Origin: WTFY01 sp965203725
GTDB taxonomy: Bacteria > Pseudomonadota > Gammaproteobacteria > UBA4575
Reading direction: 5' to 3'
DNA: 64,000 bases
Assembly: GCA_965203725.1 (NCBI GenBank)
Contig: CBDBDH010000001.1
Coordinates: 248,001-312,000, forward strand
Shown: in pieces, positions 9,008 to 18,661 of the stretch
Layout of the letters: every line of letters begins with the position of its first letter
Numbering within the stretch: the stretch's first letter is position 1
The notes under the pieces: generated by a model
What the model was told of the DNA's origin: nothing
Databases searched by the model: none
The model's input: the letters and a program-made list of their open reading frames with translations, nothing else
Translations under genes and position numbers: made by a program

Positions 9008-10096
9008 ATGGCAGTTGAAGATGAGTCCTGCATGAGTACCCCTTTTTCAGACTTCACCGGGCTGGCTGAAGACATACGGACATGGGCCCGGGACCTTGGA
9101 TTCGACGGGGTCGGAGTCACCGATACCTGCCTCGATGAGCACGAAGCCCACCTCATCAACTGGCTGGATGCCGGATTCCACGGCGAGATGCAATTCATGA
9201 GCCGGCATGGCCGCAAGCGCTCACGCCCGGAAAAGCTGATTCCCGGCACCGTGCGCATCATCTCCGTGCGCATGAACTACCAGCCTCCCGATGCCCGCAA
9301 CGAGGAGGAAGTCCTGGGTGAGCGCAACCTCGCCTACATCTCCCGCTATGCCCTGGGCCGTGACTATCACCGCTTGATTCGCAAGCGGCTTGAGAAACTC
9401 GCGCAACGGATCACTGCGAAAGCGGGACCGTTCGGGTATCGCGCGTTTACCGACAGCGCACCCGTGCTTGAAAAAGCGCTGGCAGAAAAGGCGGGGCTGG
9501 GCTGGATCGGCAAGCATACCAATCTGATCAACCGCTCCTCCGGTTCCTGGTTTTTCCTGGGGGAGCTGTACACGGACCTGCCGCTGCCGGTGGACGGGCC
9601 TTCCGAAAACCATTGCGGCACCTGCAGTACCTGCATGGAGGTGTGCCCCACGCAGGCGATCGTGGCCCCCTATCGGCTGGATGCGAGGCGCTGCATTTCC
9701 TATCACACGATCGAGTTGAAAGGCAGCATCCCGGTCGAGTTCCGCCAGTCCATCGGCAACCGCATTTTCGGATGCGATGACTGCCAGCTGTTCTGCCCAT
9801 GGAACCGGTTCGGAAAGAAGGCCACGCTGGCGGACTTTGCCGTGCGCCACCGGCTGGATGCCCCGGACCTCGTCGCACTGTTTGCCTGGAGCGAGGCGGA
9901 CTTCCTGGACAGGACGCAGGGCTCTGCAATCCGGAGAATCGGCTATGCGTGCTGGCTCAGGAACATCGCCGTGGCCCTGGGCAATGCCGAATCCACCGCC
10001 GGGGTCATCCAGGCACTGAAAGCGAGGCAGCAGCATCCGAACGAGATGGTGCGCGAGCATGTCGCCTGGGCCTTGCGCCAGCATGGCGCCCTGTAG
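9008..10096 (+). CDS. queG: epoxyqueuosine reductase QueG
   Basis: QueG reduces epoxyqueuosine to queuosine in tRNA using cobalamin and two 4Fe-4S clusters. The 362-residue protein shows both ferredoxin-like cysteine sets, CGTCSTCMEVCP near 199-210 and CDDCQLFCPW near 257-266, together with the upstream GRDYHRLIRKRLEKL and GWIGKHTNLI signatures. Start is given as the first ATG; a second ATG nine codons later (MSTPFSD) is equally possible. Placement beside nnr-tsaE is the classical yjeS-yjeF-yjeE neighbourhood. Confidence 0.96.
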   Translation: MAVEDESCMSTPFSDFTGLAEDIRTWARDLGFDGVGVTDTCLDEHEAHLINWLDAGFHGEMQFMSRHGRKRSRPEKLIPGTVRIISVRMNYQPPDARNEEEVLGERNLAYISRYALGRDYHRLIRKRLEKLAQRITAKAGPFGYRAFTDSAPVLEKALAEKAGLGWIGKHTNLINRSSGSWFFLGELYTDLPLPVDGPSENHCGTCSTCMEVCPTQAIVAPYRLDARRCISYHTIELKGSIPVEFRQSIGNRIFGCDDCQLFCPWNRFGKKATLADFAVRHRLDAPDLVALFAWSEADFLDRTQGSAIRRIGYACWLRNIAVALGNAESTAGVIQALKARQQHPNEMVREHVAWALRQHGAL

Positions 10097-10126
10097 GGCC
10101 GGAGCGCATCCCGCGCGAGACGGGAT

Positions 10127-11704
10127 TCAGGCGTGTTTGCGGTAGTAGTCCAGCAGCGCACACGTTGCCGGGTCGAGGTCCCGGGCCGGCTCCCGGGCCC
10201 GCAGGCTCTCGAGCAGGCCCGTGGCCAGGTGCTTGCCCAGTTCGACGCCCGGCTGGTCAAATGAGTTGATGTCGAGGACGACCCCCTTGACGAACACCTT
10301 GTGTTCGTACAGCGCCAGCAACTGCCCCAGGCTGTGCGGGGTCAGCGCCTTGATCAAAATCGTGTGGCTGGTGCGATTGCCGGGAAATACCCGGTGCTCG
10401 GCATGTGCGGTCCGGCCCCGGGCCTTGGCCTCTTCCAGTGTCTGACCCTGCATCAGCGCCCGGGCCTGGGCAATCATGTTGGAGAGCAGCAGTTCATGCT
10501 GTGCCCGGCGGGTGTGCGCGACCCGCACCACGCCGACAAATTCACAGTGCACCGCATGGCTGCCCTGGTGCAGGAACTGGAAAAACCCGTGCTGGGCGTT
10601 CGTGCCTGTCTCCCCGAAAACGATCGCCGAACCCGGCACCTTGAGCGCACGGCCTGCCCGATCCACACGCTTGCCGTGACTTTCCATTTCCAGTTGCTGC
10701 AAATACCCCGGCAGATGGCGCAAGCGCGTATCGTACGGCAGGATCACCTGCGCGACGGTGCCCATGAAATGCTGGTTCCACAGGTCCAGCAGGGCAAGCA
10801 GCAGCGGCACGTTTTGCCGGGCAGGCGCGCTCCTGAAGTGGTGGTCCATCTGCTCGGCGCCGTGCAGAAGTTCCCGGAATGCAGGCATGCCCAAATAAAG
10901 CGCGATGCCGAGCCCGGCGGCAGACCAGACCGAAAAACGCCCGCCCACCGAATCCCATACCGGGAGAATCCGCGACTTTGCAATCCCCCATGCGCCCGCC
11001 CGTTCGGGCCTGGAGGTCACGGCAACAAAATGGTGCGCGATCCTCCCGCTCGCCCGCTCATCCTGCAGCAGCCAGTTTTTTGCGGCCTGCGCATTGGCCA
11101 GGGTTTCCGGGGTGGAAAAGCTTTTCGACGCGATGATGAACAGCGTGCGGTCCGCTTCCCGCCCCTTCAGTACCCGGTTGATTTCCGTGGCATCCGCACT
11201 GGCCACGAAATGCATGTTCAGGCCGGGCAGTGCATCATCGCTGAACGCATCACATACCAGCCTGGGGCCCAGGTGGGAACCGCCTGTCCCCAGATGGACC
11301 ACGTCCGTGAAGCCCTGCTCACGGACCTCTTCGGCCAGGGCCTCCATGCACTCCAGAATCCGCTTTTGCGGGCCTCCCGGCTCACCCGATGCAGGACCAG
11401 GGCCACGCAGCGCGGTGTGCTGTACGGCGCGGTCTTCCGTCAGGTTGATGCGCTCGCCGGCGAACATCCTGTCGCGCCAAGACTCGACTTCGCATTCCGA
11501 AGCCAGGGCGAGCAACCGGTCCACGGTTCTTTCGCAAATCCGGTTTCTGGAAAAATCAAACAGGAAATACTCCAGCTCGCGTGAAAACGTCTCAAACCGC
11601 AACGGGTCCCGGGCAAACCATTCACGCAGAGTGTGTTTCCCGATGTCCCGTGAATGGGTGCGAAGCGCCTGGTAGGAGGCCAGTTCTGCAAGCGGTTTAC
11701 GCAT
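10127..11704 (-). CDS. pgi: glucose-6-phosphate isomerase
   Basis: Pgi interconverts glucose-6-phosphate and fructose-6-phosphate. The 525-residue protein carries the phosphosugar-binding regions HLGTGGSHLGPR, ASKSFSTPETLANA and DSVGGRFSVWSAAGLGIAL, the catalytic segment GETGTNAQHGFFQFLHQG (containing the Glu and His used in catalysis) and the C-terminal FDQPGVELGK with the active-site Lys. It is about 25 residues shorter than E. coli Pgi (549), a common proteobacterial variant. It is convergent with queG and lies downstream of panC. Confidence 0.97.
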   Translation of the reverse strand: MRKPLAELASYQALRTHSRDIGKHTLREWFARDPLRFETFSRELEYFLFDFSRNRICERTVDRLLALASECEVESWRDRMFAGERINLTEDRAVQHTALRGPGPASGEPGGPQKRILECMEALAEEVREQGFTDVVHLGTGGSHLGPRLVCDAFSDDALPGLNMHFVASADATEINRVLKGREADRTLFIIASKSFSTPETLANAQAAKNWLLQDERASGRIAHHFVAVTSRPERAGAWGIAKSRILPVWDSVGGRFSVWSAAGLGIALYLGMPAFRELLHGAEQMDHHFRSAPARQNVPLLLALLDLWNQHFMGTVAQVILPYDTRLRHLPGYLQQLEMESHGKRVDRAGRALKVPGSAIVFGETGTNAQHGFFQFLHQGSHAVHCEFVGVVRVAHTRRAQHELLLSNMIAQARALMQGQTLEEAKARGRTAHAEHRVFPGNRTSHTILIKALTPHSLGQLLALYEHKVFVKGVVLDINSFDQPGVELGKHLATGLLESLRAREPARDLDPATCALLDYYRKHA

Positions 11705-11797
11705 GGCCTTCTCTATAGGGGGGCAGGAACATCACGCACCGCAATGCCCGGCCCCGGCAGCGCCGGAGTACCACGGGCGGGGAGGATGGCCGCTCAT

Positions 11798-12649
11798 TCA
11801 ACCGGTACGCACCCGTATGTTATCGATCAGGCGCGCCTTGCCAAGCCAGGCGGCGGCCAGAATGGCCATGTCGCGGGTTTCATATGCGGCGCTCTCGAGT
11901 GTTTCGGCTTCCCGGACGGCCACGTAGTCCGGGCGGAATCCTGCCCGCTGCAGCCGTTCGGTTGCCTGGGATTCCATCAGTGCAAAGGTGCGCTGACCCC
12001 GTCTGATCCGTTCGCCCACACGGACCAGCTCGGCATGCAGTTGCGGGGCCATCGCACGCTCTTGCGGGTCCAGGTAGGCGTTGCGCGAACTGAACGCCAG
12101 GCCGTCAGGTTCACGCTGGGTCGCCACCGGCTCGATCTGTACGGCCAGGCCCAGGTCCTTGACCAGCTGCCGGATGATGACCAGCTGCTGATAGTCCTTC
12201 TCGCCAAATACCGCCACATCGGGGTCTGTCATGTGGAACAGCCGGCTCACCACCTCGGCCACTCCCTCGAAAAATCCCGGCCGGAACCTGCCGCACAGCT
12301 GCTGGTACAGCGGAGTCGCAGGCAGGCTTTTTCGAACACGGTGCTGCTCGGCATAGACTTCATCGTGTTCCGGCATGAACACCAGGTCGGTATCCTCGCG
12401 GCGCAAGGCCTCCAGGTCCTCACGCGGGGTTCTCGGGTAGGCGGCCAGGTCCTCCGGGCGGTCAAACTGCAGGCGGTTGACAAAAATGGTGCACACGATC
12501 TTGCTGCCGCAGCGGGCGGCATGCCGGACCAGCGCGAGATGCCCGTCATGCAGGTTGCCCATGGTAGGCACCAGCACGATGCGCTCACCCTGCGTCCTCC
12601 ACGAGGAGATTTGCCGGCGCAAGTCAGCGACTGTGACAACGGTTTGCAT
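11798..12649 (-). CDS. panC: pantothenate synthetase
   Basis: PanC joins pantoate and beta-alanine with ATP to make pantothenate. From ATG 12649 (MQTVVTVADL) it has 283 residues, the normal length; the frame is open for another 86 codons upstream but those overlap panB and are not family-like. Visible motifs are VPTMGNLHDGHLALV (HxGH type, about 26-40), VNRLQF, PEHDEVY, GEKDYQQLVIIRQLVKDL and FSSRNAYL. It starts 17 bases after the panB stop, so panB-panC is an operon. Confidence 0.95.
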   Translation of the reverse strand: MQTVVTVADLRRQISSWRTQGERIVLVPTMGNLHDGHLALVRHAARCGSKIVCTIFVNRLQFDRPEDLAAYPRTPREDLEALRREDTDLVFMPEHDEVYAEQHRVRKSLPATPLYQQLCGRFRPGFFEGVAEVVSRLFHMTDPDVAVFGEKDYQQLVIIRQLVKDLGLAVQIEPVATQREPDGLAFSSRNAYLDPQERAMAPQLHAELVRVGERIRRGQRTFALMESQATERLQRAGFRPDYVAVREAETLESAAYETRDMAILAAAWLGKARLIDNIRVRTG

Positions 12650-12666
12650 GGGCCGGTTTGATGCAA

Positions 12667-13470
12667 TCAGGACTTCGGCGGAAACCGGGCGCTTTTCACC
12701 GCATCCACGTAGGCACGGACCGCCGAGCGGATGTCGTCTGCGCCGGCGAGAAAGTCTTTCGCAAATTTCGGCGTGACCCCCTGGGTGACCCCCAGCACAT
12801 CGTGCAGCACCAGGATCTGCCCGTCGCAATCCTGTCCGGCGCCGATGCCGATGACGGGGATCGAGCTCTGGTCCGTGATCCGCCGGGCCAGTGCGCCGGG
12901 GATGCATTCAAGCAATAACATGTCTGCCCCGGCAGCCTGCAGGCTTTCCGCGCTTCTCAGCAGATCCTCCGAACTTTTTTCGTCGTTGCCCTGCAGGGCA
13001 TATCCGCCAAGCTTGTGAATGTACTGGGGGCGCAGGCCCAGGTGCGCACACACGGGAATTCCGCATTCGCTCATCTCCTGCACGATGCTCGCCTGGCGGA
13101 CCGAGGCTTCCAGCTTGACCATCTGCACACCGCCCAGCTGGATCAGGTCGGTCGCATTTTCCAGGGCCTGCTGCACGCTGGTGTAGGTCATGAAAGGCAT
13201 GTCGGCGATCACGAAGGCTTGCCGCACTGTCGAGGTGACACACTGGCTGTGGTAGATCATGTCGTCCATGGTCACGGACACCGTGCTGTCGCGGCCCTGG
13301 ATGACCATGCCCAGGGAATCGCCGACCAGGATCACATCGACTCCCGCCGTGTCCAGCAAAGCGGCAAAACTCGCGTCGTAGGCGGTCAGGCAGGCAATCT
13401 TCTGTGCTTGCGACTTCATGGCCTGCAGGCGCTTCAGGGTGATGCATTTTGCGGGGAGATGAACGCTCAT
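12667..13470 (-). CDS. panB: 3-methyl-2-oxobutanoate hydroxymethyltransferase
   Basis: PanB makes ketopantoate from alpha-ketoisovalerate and methylene-tetrahydrofolate, the first step to pantothenate. The 267-residue protein has LTAYDASFAALLDTAGVDVILVGDSLGMV near 28-56, the VKLEA metal/substrate segment near 119-123, CAHLGLRPQ, and the closing VIGIGAG..CDGQILVLHDVLG. Length is normal. It is followed by panC and preceded by a deoxynucleoside kinase and folK, a folate/CoA gene grouping common in gammaproteobacteria. Confidence 0.97.
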   Translation of the reverse strand: MSVHLPAKCITLKRLQAMKSQAQKIACLTAYDASFAALLDTAGVDVILVGDSLGMVIQGRDSTVSVTMDDMIYHSQCVTSTVRQAFVIADMPFMTYTSVQQALENATDLIQLGGVQMVKLEASVRQASIVQEMSECGIPVCAHLGLRPQYIHKLGGYALQGNDEKSSEDLLRSAESLQAAGADMLLLECIPGALARRITDQSSIPVIGIGAGQDCDGQILVLHDVLGVTQGVTPKFAKDFLAGADDIRSAVRAYVDAVKSARFPPKS

Positions 13471-13493
13471 GGGGGTGCCGGGTACGGATGCAG

Positions 13494-14144
13494 TCAGCTG
13501 GCGAACGGCAGCGGGTTGAAATAGCGTTTCCCCGCGGTCGGCGCCGTGATCTGCTGCAGCAACTGCTTATAGTCCTTTTCGCTGTTGATGAAATCGATTT
13601 CGCTCGCGTTCACGATCAGGCAGGGCGCGTCCGTATAGTTGTAGAAGAATTTTGCATAGGCCGCGTTCAGCTGCTCCAGGTAGGCGGCCCCGATCAGGCG
13701 TTCATAGCTCCGCTTGCGTTTGCGGATCCGTTGCAGCAGGACCTCCACCGGGGCCTGCAGGTACACCACCAGGTCCGGCTTGGGGGCGTCGATCGTCAGG
13801 TAGGAATAGACCTGCTCGTACAGCTCGTATTCGCTGGCATTGAGCGTGACCTGCGCAAACAGCTGGTCCTTTTCGATCAGGAAATCGGATACCCGGACCG
13901 GGGAGAAGATATCGGCCTGCCGGAATTCCTGCAACTGCTTGGTGCGGCGCAGCAGGAAAAACAGCTGCGTGGACAGGGCCGCCTCCCTGGGGTTCAGGTA
14001 GAACTGCTCGAGAAAGGGGTTTTCATCCGCCTGCTCCAGCAGCAGGTAGGAGCCAAACTCGTCGCCGAGACGCTGCGCCAGGCTGGTCTTGCCGACACCG
14101 ATGGAGCCTTCGATGACGATGTACTTAAGGTCGTGCTCCACCAT
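13494..14144 (-). CDS. deoxynucleoside kinase family protein
   Basis: The 216-residue protein has an N-terminal P-loop EGSIGVGKTSLAQRL (about 12-26), then NPFLEQFY, LFFLLRRTKQL, a VSDFLIEKDQLFAQ segment and the lid-like region RIRKRKRSYER. This is the deoxyadenosine/deoxycytidine/deoxyguanosine kinase fold. In gammaproteobacteria a member of this family often sits between panB and folK. Whether it is a true salvage kinase or a relative with another role is not settled by sequence. Its start overlaps the 3' end of folK by 20 bases, so they are translated from one message. Confidence 0.88.
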   Translation of the reverse strand: MVEHDLKYIVIEGSIGVGKTSLAQRLGDEFGSYLLLEQADENPFLEQFYLNPREAALSTQLFFLLRRTKQLQEFRQADIFSPVRVSDFLIEKDQLFAQVTLNASEYELYEQVYSYLTIDAPKPDLVVYLQAPVEVLLQRIRKRKRSYERLIGAAYLEQLNAAYAKFFYNYTDAPCLIVNASEIDFINSEKDYKQLLQQITAPTAGKRYFNPLPFAS

Positions 14145-14628
14145 CCGGGGTCGCTATCCTGGTTAACTGGTGCTCGGGAAGCCTGTCGATCAGCCCGCGC
14201 AGGCTGCCCTGGCCGGGAATCATGAGGTCCCCCTCCATCTCCTGTAAAGGAATCAGTACGAATTCCCGCTCGCCTAGGCCGGGATGCGGTATCTGGAGTT
14301 CTTTCGTGTGCATCTGCAGGTCCCCGTAAAGCAGGATGTCGAGATCAAGCGTCCTCGGACCCCAGCGCTGGGCCGTGCGCACGCGCTGATGCTGCTGCTC
14401 AATTTCCTGCAGAGTGGCCAATAACTCCATAGGGTAGAGGTCCGTGGAAATCTTGGCAACCGCATTGACGAAATCGGGTTGCCCGGCCATCCCCATGGGC
14501 GGGCTGCGGTACAGGCTCGAACGGTTCAGCAAGCGGATTTCAGGCAGTTCGCACAGGGTCTGCATGGCGCGCAGTACCTGGTCTTGTGGATCTCCCAGGT
14601 TACTGCCCAGACCGATGTATGCCAGCAT
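14125..14628 (-). CDS. folK: 2-amino-4-hydroxy-6-hydroxymethyldihydropteridine pyrophosphokinase
   Basis: FolK (HPPK) transfers pyrophosphate from ATP to the pterin precursor in folate synthesis. The 167-residue protein begins AYIGLGSNLGDP and contains SSLYRSPPMG, the FVNAVAKI strand, the signature RWGPRTLDLDILLYGD near 88-103 and the IPHPGLGEREFVLIPL tail motif. Length and motifs are typical. It follows pcnB at a distance of 39 bases, the usual pcnB-folK order. Confidence 0.97.
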   Translation of the reverse strand: MLAYIGLGSNLGDPQDQVLRAMQTLCELPEIRLLNRSSLYRSPPMGMAGQPDFVNAVAKISTDLYPMELLATLQEIEQQHQRVRTAQRWGPRTLDLDILLYGDLQMHTKELQIPHPGLGEREFVLIPLQEMEGDLMIPGQGSLRGLIDRLPEHQLTRIATPDGGARP

Positions 14629-14667
14629 GGTGTCGACCCCCTGGCCCGTGTTTCAGGCCGTGCATGC

Positions 14668-15957
14668 CTAATGGTAGGTCTTCGACGACGGCCGGTACAG
14701 GGCCTTGCCCGCCTTGCCGCCCGAGGTGCGCACCATCTTTTTTTGCGTGGCCTCGTCCGCCGCCTGGAACAGGGTCCACCATTCGCACAGCTTGTCCACC
14801 GGTTCGCCAGCACCGGCACGCAGGCACAGGAAATCATAGGCCGCACGGAAACGGGGGTGGCGGTACAGGCGCAGCGCCTGCTTGCCGCGCTTGCGGTAAA
14901 ACCGGTACTGCAGCTCCCAGACATCGCGCAGGGGAAACCCCAGTCTTTTCGGGATCGCGGTGTAGCGCGACTGCGAAAGGATGGTGTCTTTCATGGCGGC
15001 TTCCCGCGCAACCCTGGGGGACAGGCCTTCCAGCTCCAGCTGCCGGGACAGCATGCGCATCGGTCCCCACAGGAAGACCGCGTACAGGAACGAGGGGGTC
15101 ACCGGCTTGCCCGCACGGATTCGCTCATCCGTGTTCTGCAAGGCGCCGTAGACCAGGTCGCAGAACTTCTTCTGTTCCGGGGCCTTCAGCGCCTTCTCGG
15201 TCAGCGGCAGCAGGTGCCTGAACAGGCCATGCTCGCGCAACGCCGCGAACGTCTGCACCGCATCCCCGCCATGGAACAACTTGAGCATTTCATCAAACAG
15301 CCTTGCAGGCGGCACTTCGGAGAGCAGATAGCCCAGACGGCCCATGGTCGCCAGCGCCTGCGCCTCGATCCTGAATCCCAGCTTGGTGGCTAGGCGCACG
15401 GCCCGCAGCATGCGCACCGGGTCTTCGCGAAAGCGCAATTCCGGGTCGCCGATGACGCGCAGCAGCCGGGCATCCAGGTCCTGCCGGCCCTGCACCAGGT
15501 CGAGCACCTGTCGCGCCTCGGGGTCGTAGTACAGGGCATTGACCGTGAAATCCCTGCGAAACGCATCCTCCTCGATGCTCCCGTAGGTATTGTCGGCAAG
15601 AATGCGGCCCTGCTTGTTGACATGCGCGCGCCCGGCGGCACGAAAGGTTGCGACCTCTACGTACCCATCGGAATAATACACGTGCACGATTCGAAAACGC
15701 CGGCCGATCACGCGGCTGTTCTCAAACTGCCTGCGCACGTCTTCGGGATGCGCATCGGTTGCGATGTCAAAGTCCTTGGGCGAAAACCCCAACAGCAGGT
15801 CCCGGACACCTCCGCCGACCAGGTATGCCTGAAATCCCGCCGCATGCAGTCCGGAAATCACGCGCAGTGCGTCCCGGTTGATGTGGGATGTGTCAATATC
15901 GACCCGTGTGCCGGGGTTTGGATTCACCCGGCGCCGGTCAGGGGTGGAAGGCTTCAT
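14668..15957 (-). CDS. pcnB: poly(A) polymerase I
   Basis: PcnB adds poly(A) tails that promote RNA decay. From ATG 15957 the protein has 429 residues. The nucleotidyltransferase core has YLVGGGVRDLLLGFSPKDFDIATDAHPE near 46-73, the RFRIVHVYY..GYVEVATFRA segment and the DAFRRDFTVNALYYD block, followed by GDPELRFREDPVRMLRAVRLATKLGF. The frame is open 33 codons further upstream, but a TACAAT -10-like hexamer lies at about 15985-15992 (minus strand), which would put the upstream starts at or before the transcription start. Confidence 0.95.
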   Translation of the reverse strand: MKPSTPDRRRVNPNPGTRVDIDTSHINRDALRVISGLHAAGFQAYLVGGGVRDLLLGFSPKDFDIATDAHPEDVRRQFENSRVIGRRFRIVHVYYSDGYVEVATFRAAGRAHVNKQGRILADNTYGSIEEDAFRRDFTVNALYYDPEARQVLDLVQGRQDLDARLLRVIGDPELRFREDPVRMLRAVRLATKLGFRIEAQALATMGRLGYLLSEVPPARLFDEMLKLFHGGDAVQTFAALREHGLFRHLLPLTEKALKAPEQKKFCDLVYGALQNTDERIRAGKPVTPSFLYAVFLWGPMRMLSRQLELEGLSPRVAREAAMKDTILSQSRYTAIPKRLGFPLRDVWELQYRFYRKRGKQALRLYRHPRFRAAYDFLCLRAGAGEPVDKLCEWWTLFQAADEATQKKMVRTSGGKAGKALYRPSSKTYH

Positions 15958-16253
15958 GAAGCAAATGATCTTTGAGAACGTGCACATTGTACAATATTTC
16001 ACCGGATTCGGCCCCTGGCATGGGAAAACCGGTGCTGGCGCTTGTTTCAGGCCCAAGAGGCATCACGGGCGGTGCAGGTCGCCTGCGATGCCGGCCCGGT
16101 ATGGCTCCCGAACTGCCCCCGAAAGAGCCATCCATTAGCAAAATCGATTAATACATTCGGGAAAATGAATTAGAAAACTTCATGCTAGTACAATATAAAT
16201 GCAACACGAACAGACAAAAATAAAGACCTGACCAACACTAAGGAGACAATTTC

Positions 16254-18449
16254 ATGACCGAAGTGAGCAAGTGCCCTGTCAAGCTCGTACTGGAGAATAA
16301 CGCGGCTGAGGGCGGCACCACGAATAGAGATTGGTGGCCGAGCCAGTTGAATGTCAACCTCTTGCACCAGCATTCTCCCCGATCGAATCCGACCAGGAAC
16401 GATTTCAACTATGCGGAGGCTTTCAAGAGCCTCGACTATGCCGCGCTGAAAAACGACCTCAATGAACTGATGACCACATCCCAGGACTGGTGGCCGGCAG
16501 ACTATGGCCACTACGGGCCCCTCTTCATTCGCATGGCGTGGCACGGTGCCGGCACCTACCGCATCGGCGATGGCCGCGGCGGTGCGGGAACCGGCAACCA
16601 GCGGTTTGCCCCCGTCAACAGCTGGCCCGACAACGGCAATCTCGACAAGGCCCGCAGGCTGCTCTGGCCGGTCAAGCAGAAATACGGGAACAAGATTTCC
16701 TGGGCCGACCTCATGATCCTGGCCGGCAACGTTGCGCTGGAGTCCATGGGATTCAAGACCTTCGGTTTCGGCGGCGGTCGAGAAGACGTGTGGCAGTCCG
16801 AAGACGACATCTACTGGGGCACCGAGGACGAGTGGCTGGGCGACAAGCGCTACTCCGGTGAACGCGATCTCGAAAACCCGCTCGCGGCGGTACAGATGGG
16901 ATTGATCTACGTGAATCCCGAAGGCCCCAACGGCAATCCCGACCCGGTCGCCTCCGGAGTCGACGTGCGCGAGACCTTCGCGCGCATGGCCATGAACGAC
17001 GAGGAAACCGTTGCCCTCACGGCCGGCGGACACACCTTCGGCAAATGCCACGGCGCCGGCGATGCGGCGCAGGTGGGTCCGGAGCCGGAAGGTGCCGGCA
17101 TCGAGGAGCAGGGCTTTGGCTGGACCAGCGGCCACGGGTCCGGCAAGGCGGGTGATGCCATCACCAGTGGACTGGAAGGCGCATGGACGGCCAACCCGAC
17201 CCAGTGGGACATGGGCTATTTCGATAACCTGTTCGGCTATGACTGGGAGGTCACCAAGAGCCCCGCGGATGCATTCCAGTGGGTGCCCAAGGACGGGGCG
17301 GGTTCGGACACGGTGCCGGATGCGCATGATTCCGCAAAGCGACACGCACCGATCATGACCACGGCAGACATGGCCATGAGGATGGACCCCATCTACGAAC
17401 CCATTGCACGGCGCTTCCACGAGAACCCCGAGCAATTTGCAGACGCCTTTGCGCGCGCATGGTTCAAGCTGACACACCGCGACATGGGCCCCCGTGCCCG
17501 CTATCTCGGCCCGGAGGTTCCGCAAGAGGAGCTCATCTGGCAAGACCCCATTCCCGCGGTCACCCATGACCTGATCGACGCGCAGGACATTGACGCGCTG
17601 AAGGGCAAGATCCTGGCCTCGGGCCTGTCCGTCTCCCAGTTGGTATCCACCGCTTGGGCCTCCGCATCGACCTTCCGCGGCTCTGACATGCGCGGCGGTG
17701 CGAACGGCGCACGGATCCGGCTTGCCCCCCAGAAAGACTGGGAAGTAAACCAGCCGGAGCAGCTTGCGGGCACATTGGAAGTCCTGGAAGGCATCCAGCA
17801 GGAGTTCAACGACGCCGCGGTCAATGGCAAAGCGGTTTCGCTGGCCGACGTGATCGTGCTGGCGGGATGTGCAGGCATTGAGCAGGCTGCGAAGAACGCC
17901 GGACATGCCGTGGAGGTTCCGTTCACCCCGGGCCGTGCGGACGCCGCCCAGGAGCAAACCGACGTCGAGTCGTTTGCGGTTCTCGAGCCCACCGCGGACG
18001 GGTTTCGCAACTACCTCAAGGCGAAGCACACGGTCACGTCCGAGCAGCTGCTGGTGGACCAGGCACAGTTGCTGACACTCACAGCGCCGGAGATGACGGC
18101 CCTCGTGGGCGGCATGCGTGTCCTGAATGCCAACGCCGGACAGACCCGGTACGGGGTGCTCACCGATCAGCCGGAGACGCTTACCAATGACTTCTTCGTC
18201 AACCTGCTTGACATGGGCACGAGCTGGACACCGACCACGGAAGAGTGTGACGTGTTCGAAGGCCGTGACCGTGCAACGGGTGAGCTGAAATGGACCGGCA
18301 CGCGTGTCGACCTGATCTTCGGTTCGAACTCGCAGCTTCGCGCCCTTGCAGAATTCTATGCCTGCGAGGACTCCAAGCAGCAATTCGTGCAAGACTTTGT
18401 CGATGCATGGGTCAAGGTCATGAACCTTGACCGTTTCGACCTGGCCTGA
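16254..18449 (+). CDS. katG: catalase-peroxidase KatG
   Basis: KatG is the haem enzyme that removes hydrogen peroxide. The 731-residue protein has the distal active site RMAWHGAGTYR (about 90-100) with Arg, Trp and His, and the Tyr (GLIYVNPEG) and Met (ARMAMNDEE) that with this Trp form the Met-Tyr-Trp adduct. The proximal haem His lies in GGHTFGKCHGAG. The degenerate C-terminal half is also present, so it is full length. AAGGAG lies seven to eight bases before the ATG. The upstream 100 bases are AT-rich with TACAAT/TATAAA -10 candidates but a poor -35, as expected for an activator-dependent (OxyR-type) promoter; no operator was identified. A hairpin follows the gene. Confidence 0.98.
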   Translation: MTEVSKCPVKLVLENNAAEGGTTNRDWWPSQLNVNLLHQHSPRSNPTRNDFNYAEAFKSLDYAALKNDLNELMTTSQDWWPADYGHYGPLFIRMAWHGAGTYRIGDGRGGAGTGNQRFAPVNSWPDNGNLDKARRLLWPVKQKYGNKISWADLMILAGNVALESMGFKTFGFGGGREDVWQSEDDIYWGTEDEWLGDKRYSGERDLENPLAAVQMGLIYVNPEGPNGNPDPVASGVDVRETFARMAMNDEETVALTAGGHTFGKCHGAGDAAQVGPEPEGAGIEEQGFGWTSGHGSGKAGDAITSGLEGAWTANPTQWDMGYFDNLFGYDWEVTKSPADAFQWVPKDGAGSDTVPDAHDSAKRHAPIMTTADMAMRMDPIYEPIARRFHENPEQFADAFARAWFKLTHRDMGPRARYLGPEVPQEELIWQDPIPAVTHDLIDAQDIDALKGKILASGLSVSQLVSTAWASASTFRGSDMRGGANGARIRLAPQKDWEVNQPEQLAGTLEVLEGIQQEFNDAAVNGKAVSLADVIVLAGCAGIEQAAKNAGHAVEVPFTPGRADAAQEQTDVESFAVLEPTADGFRNYLKAKHTVTSEQLLVDQAQLLTLTAPEMTALVGGMRVLNANAGQTRYGVLTDQPETLTNDFFVNLLDMGTSWTPTTEECDVFEGRDRATGELKWTGTRVDLIFGSNSQLRALAEFYACEDSKQQFVQDFVDAWVKVMNLDRFDLA

Positions 18450-18459
18450 GCTAGAGACC

Positions 18460-18492
18460 AGGGAGGCATCCCATACCGGGCTGCCTCCCTTC
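18460..18492 (+). terminator. likely terminator after katG
   Basis: AGGGAGGCA (18460-18468) pairs with TGCCTCCCT (18482-18490), a perfect nine-base stem 10 bases after the katG stop. Only a short, interrupted T tract follows (TTCTCCC), so it is a weak intrinsic terminator. Confidence 0.5.
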
Positions 18493-18604
18493 TCCCGGGC
18501 CCTTCCCCGCCGGTTTTCAAAAGACCCGCAGGCCTTCGCAGGGTATCTGCAGCCTCACCGGGTCACGGCCATCCCGTGATACGGATACGGGCCAGGCCCG
18601 CATA

Positions 18605-18632
18605 TTTTCATTTCATCCACAGCACGTATAAT
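18605..18632 (+). promoter_or_regulatory. probable promoter for the GST-like gene
   Basis: TATAAT (18627-18632) is a perfect -10 hexamer, with TTTTCA (18605-18610) 16 bases upstream as a weak -35. It lies 30 bases before the ATG at 18662. Confidence 0.4.
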
Positions 18633-18661
18633 GGCCCACTTTCCAAACTTCATGCCGGGAA

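Noticed and set aside
16185..18392. A 735-codon open frame antisense to katG
   Set aside because: It mirrors katG in a high-GC, codon-biased gene, has no ribosome site, and no family-like sequence; katG itself is unmistakable.
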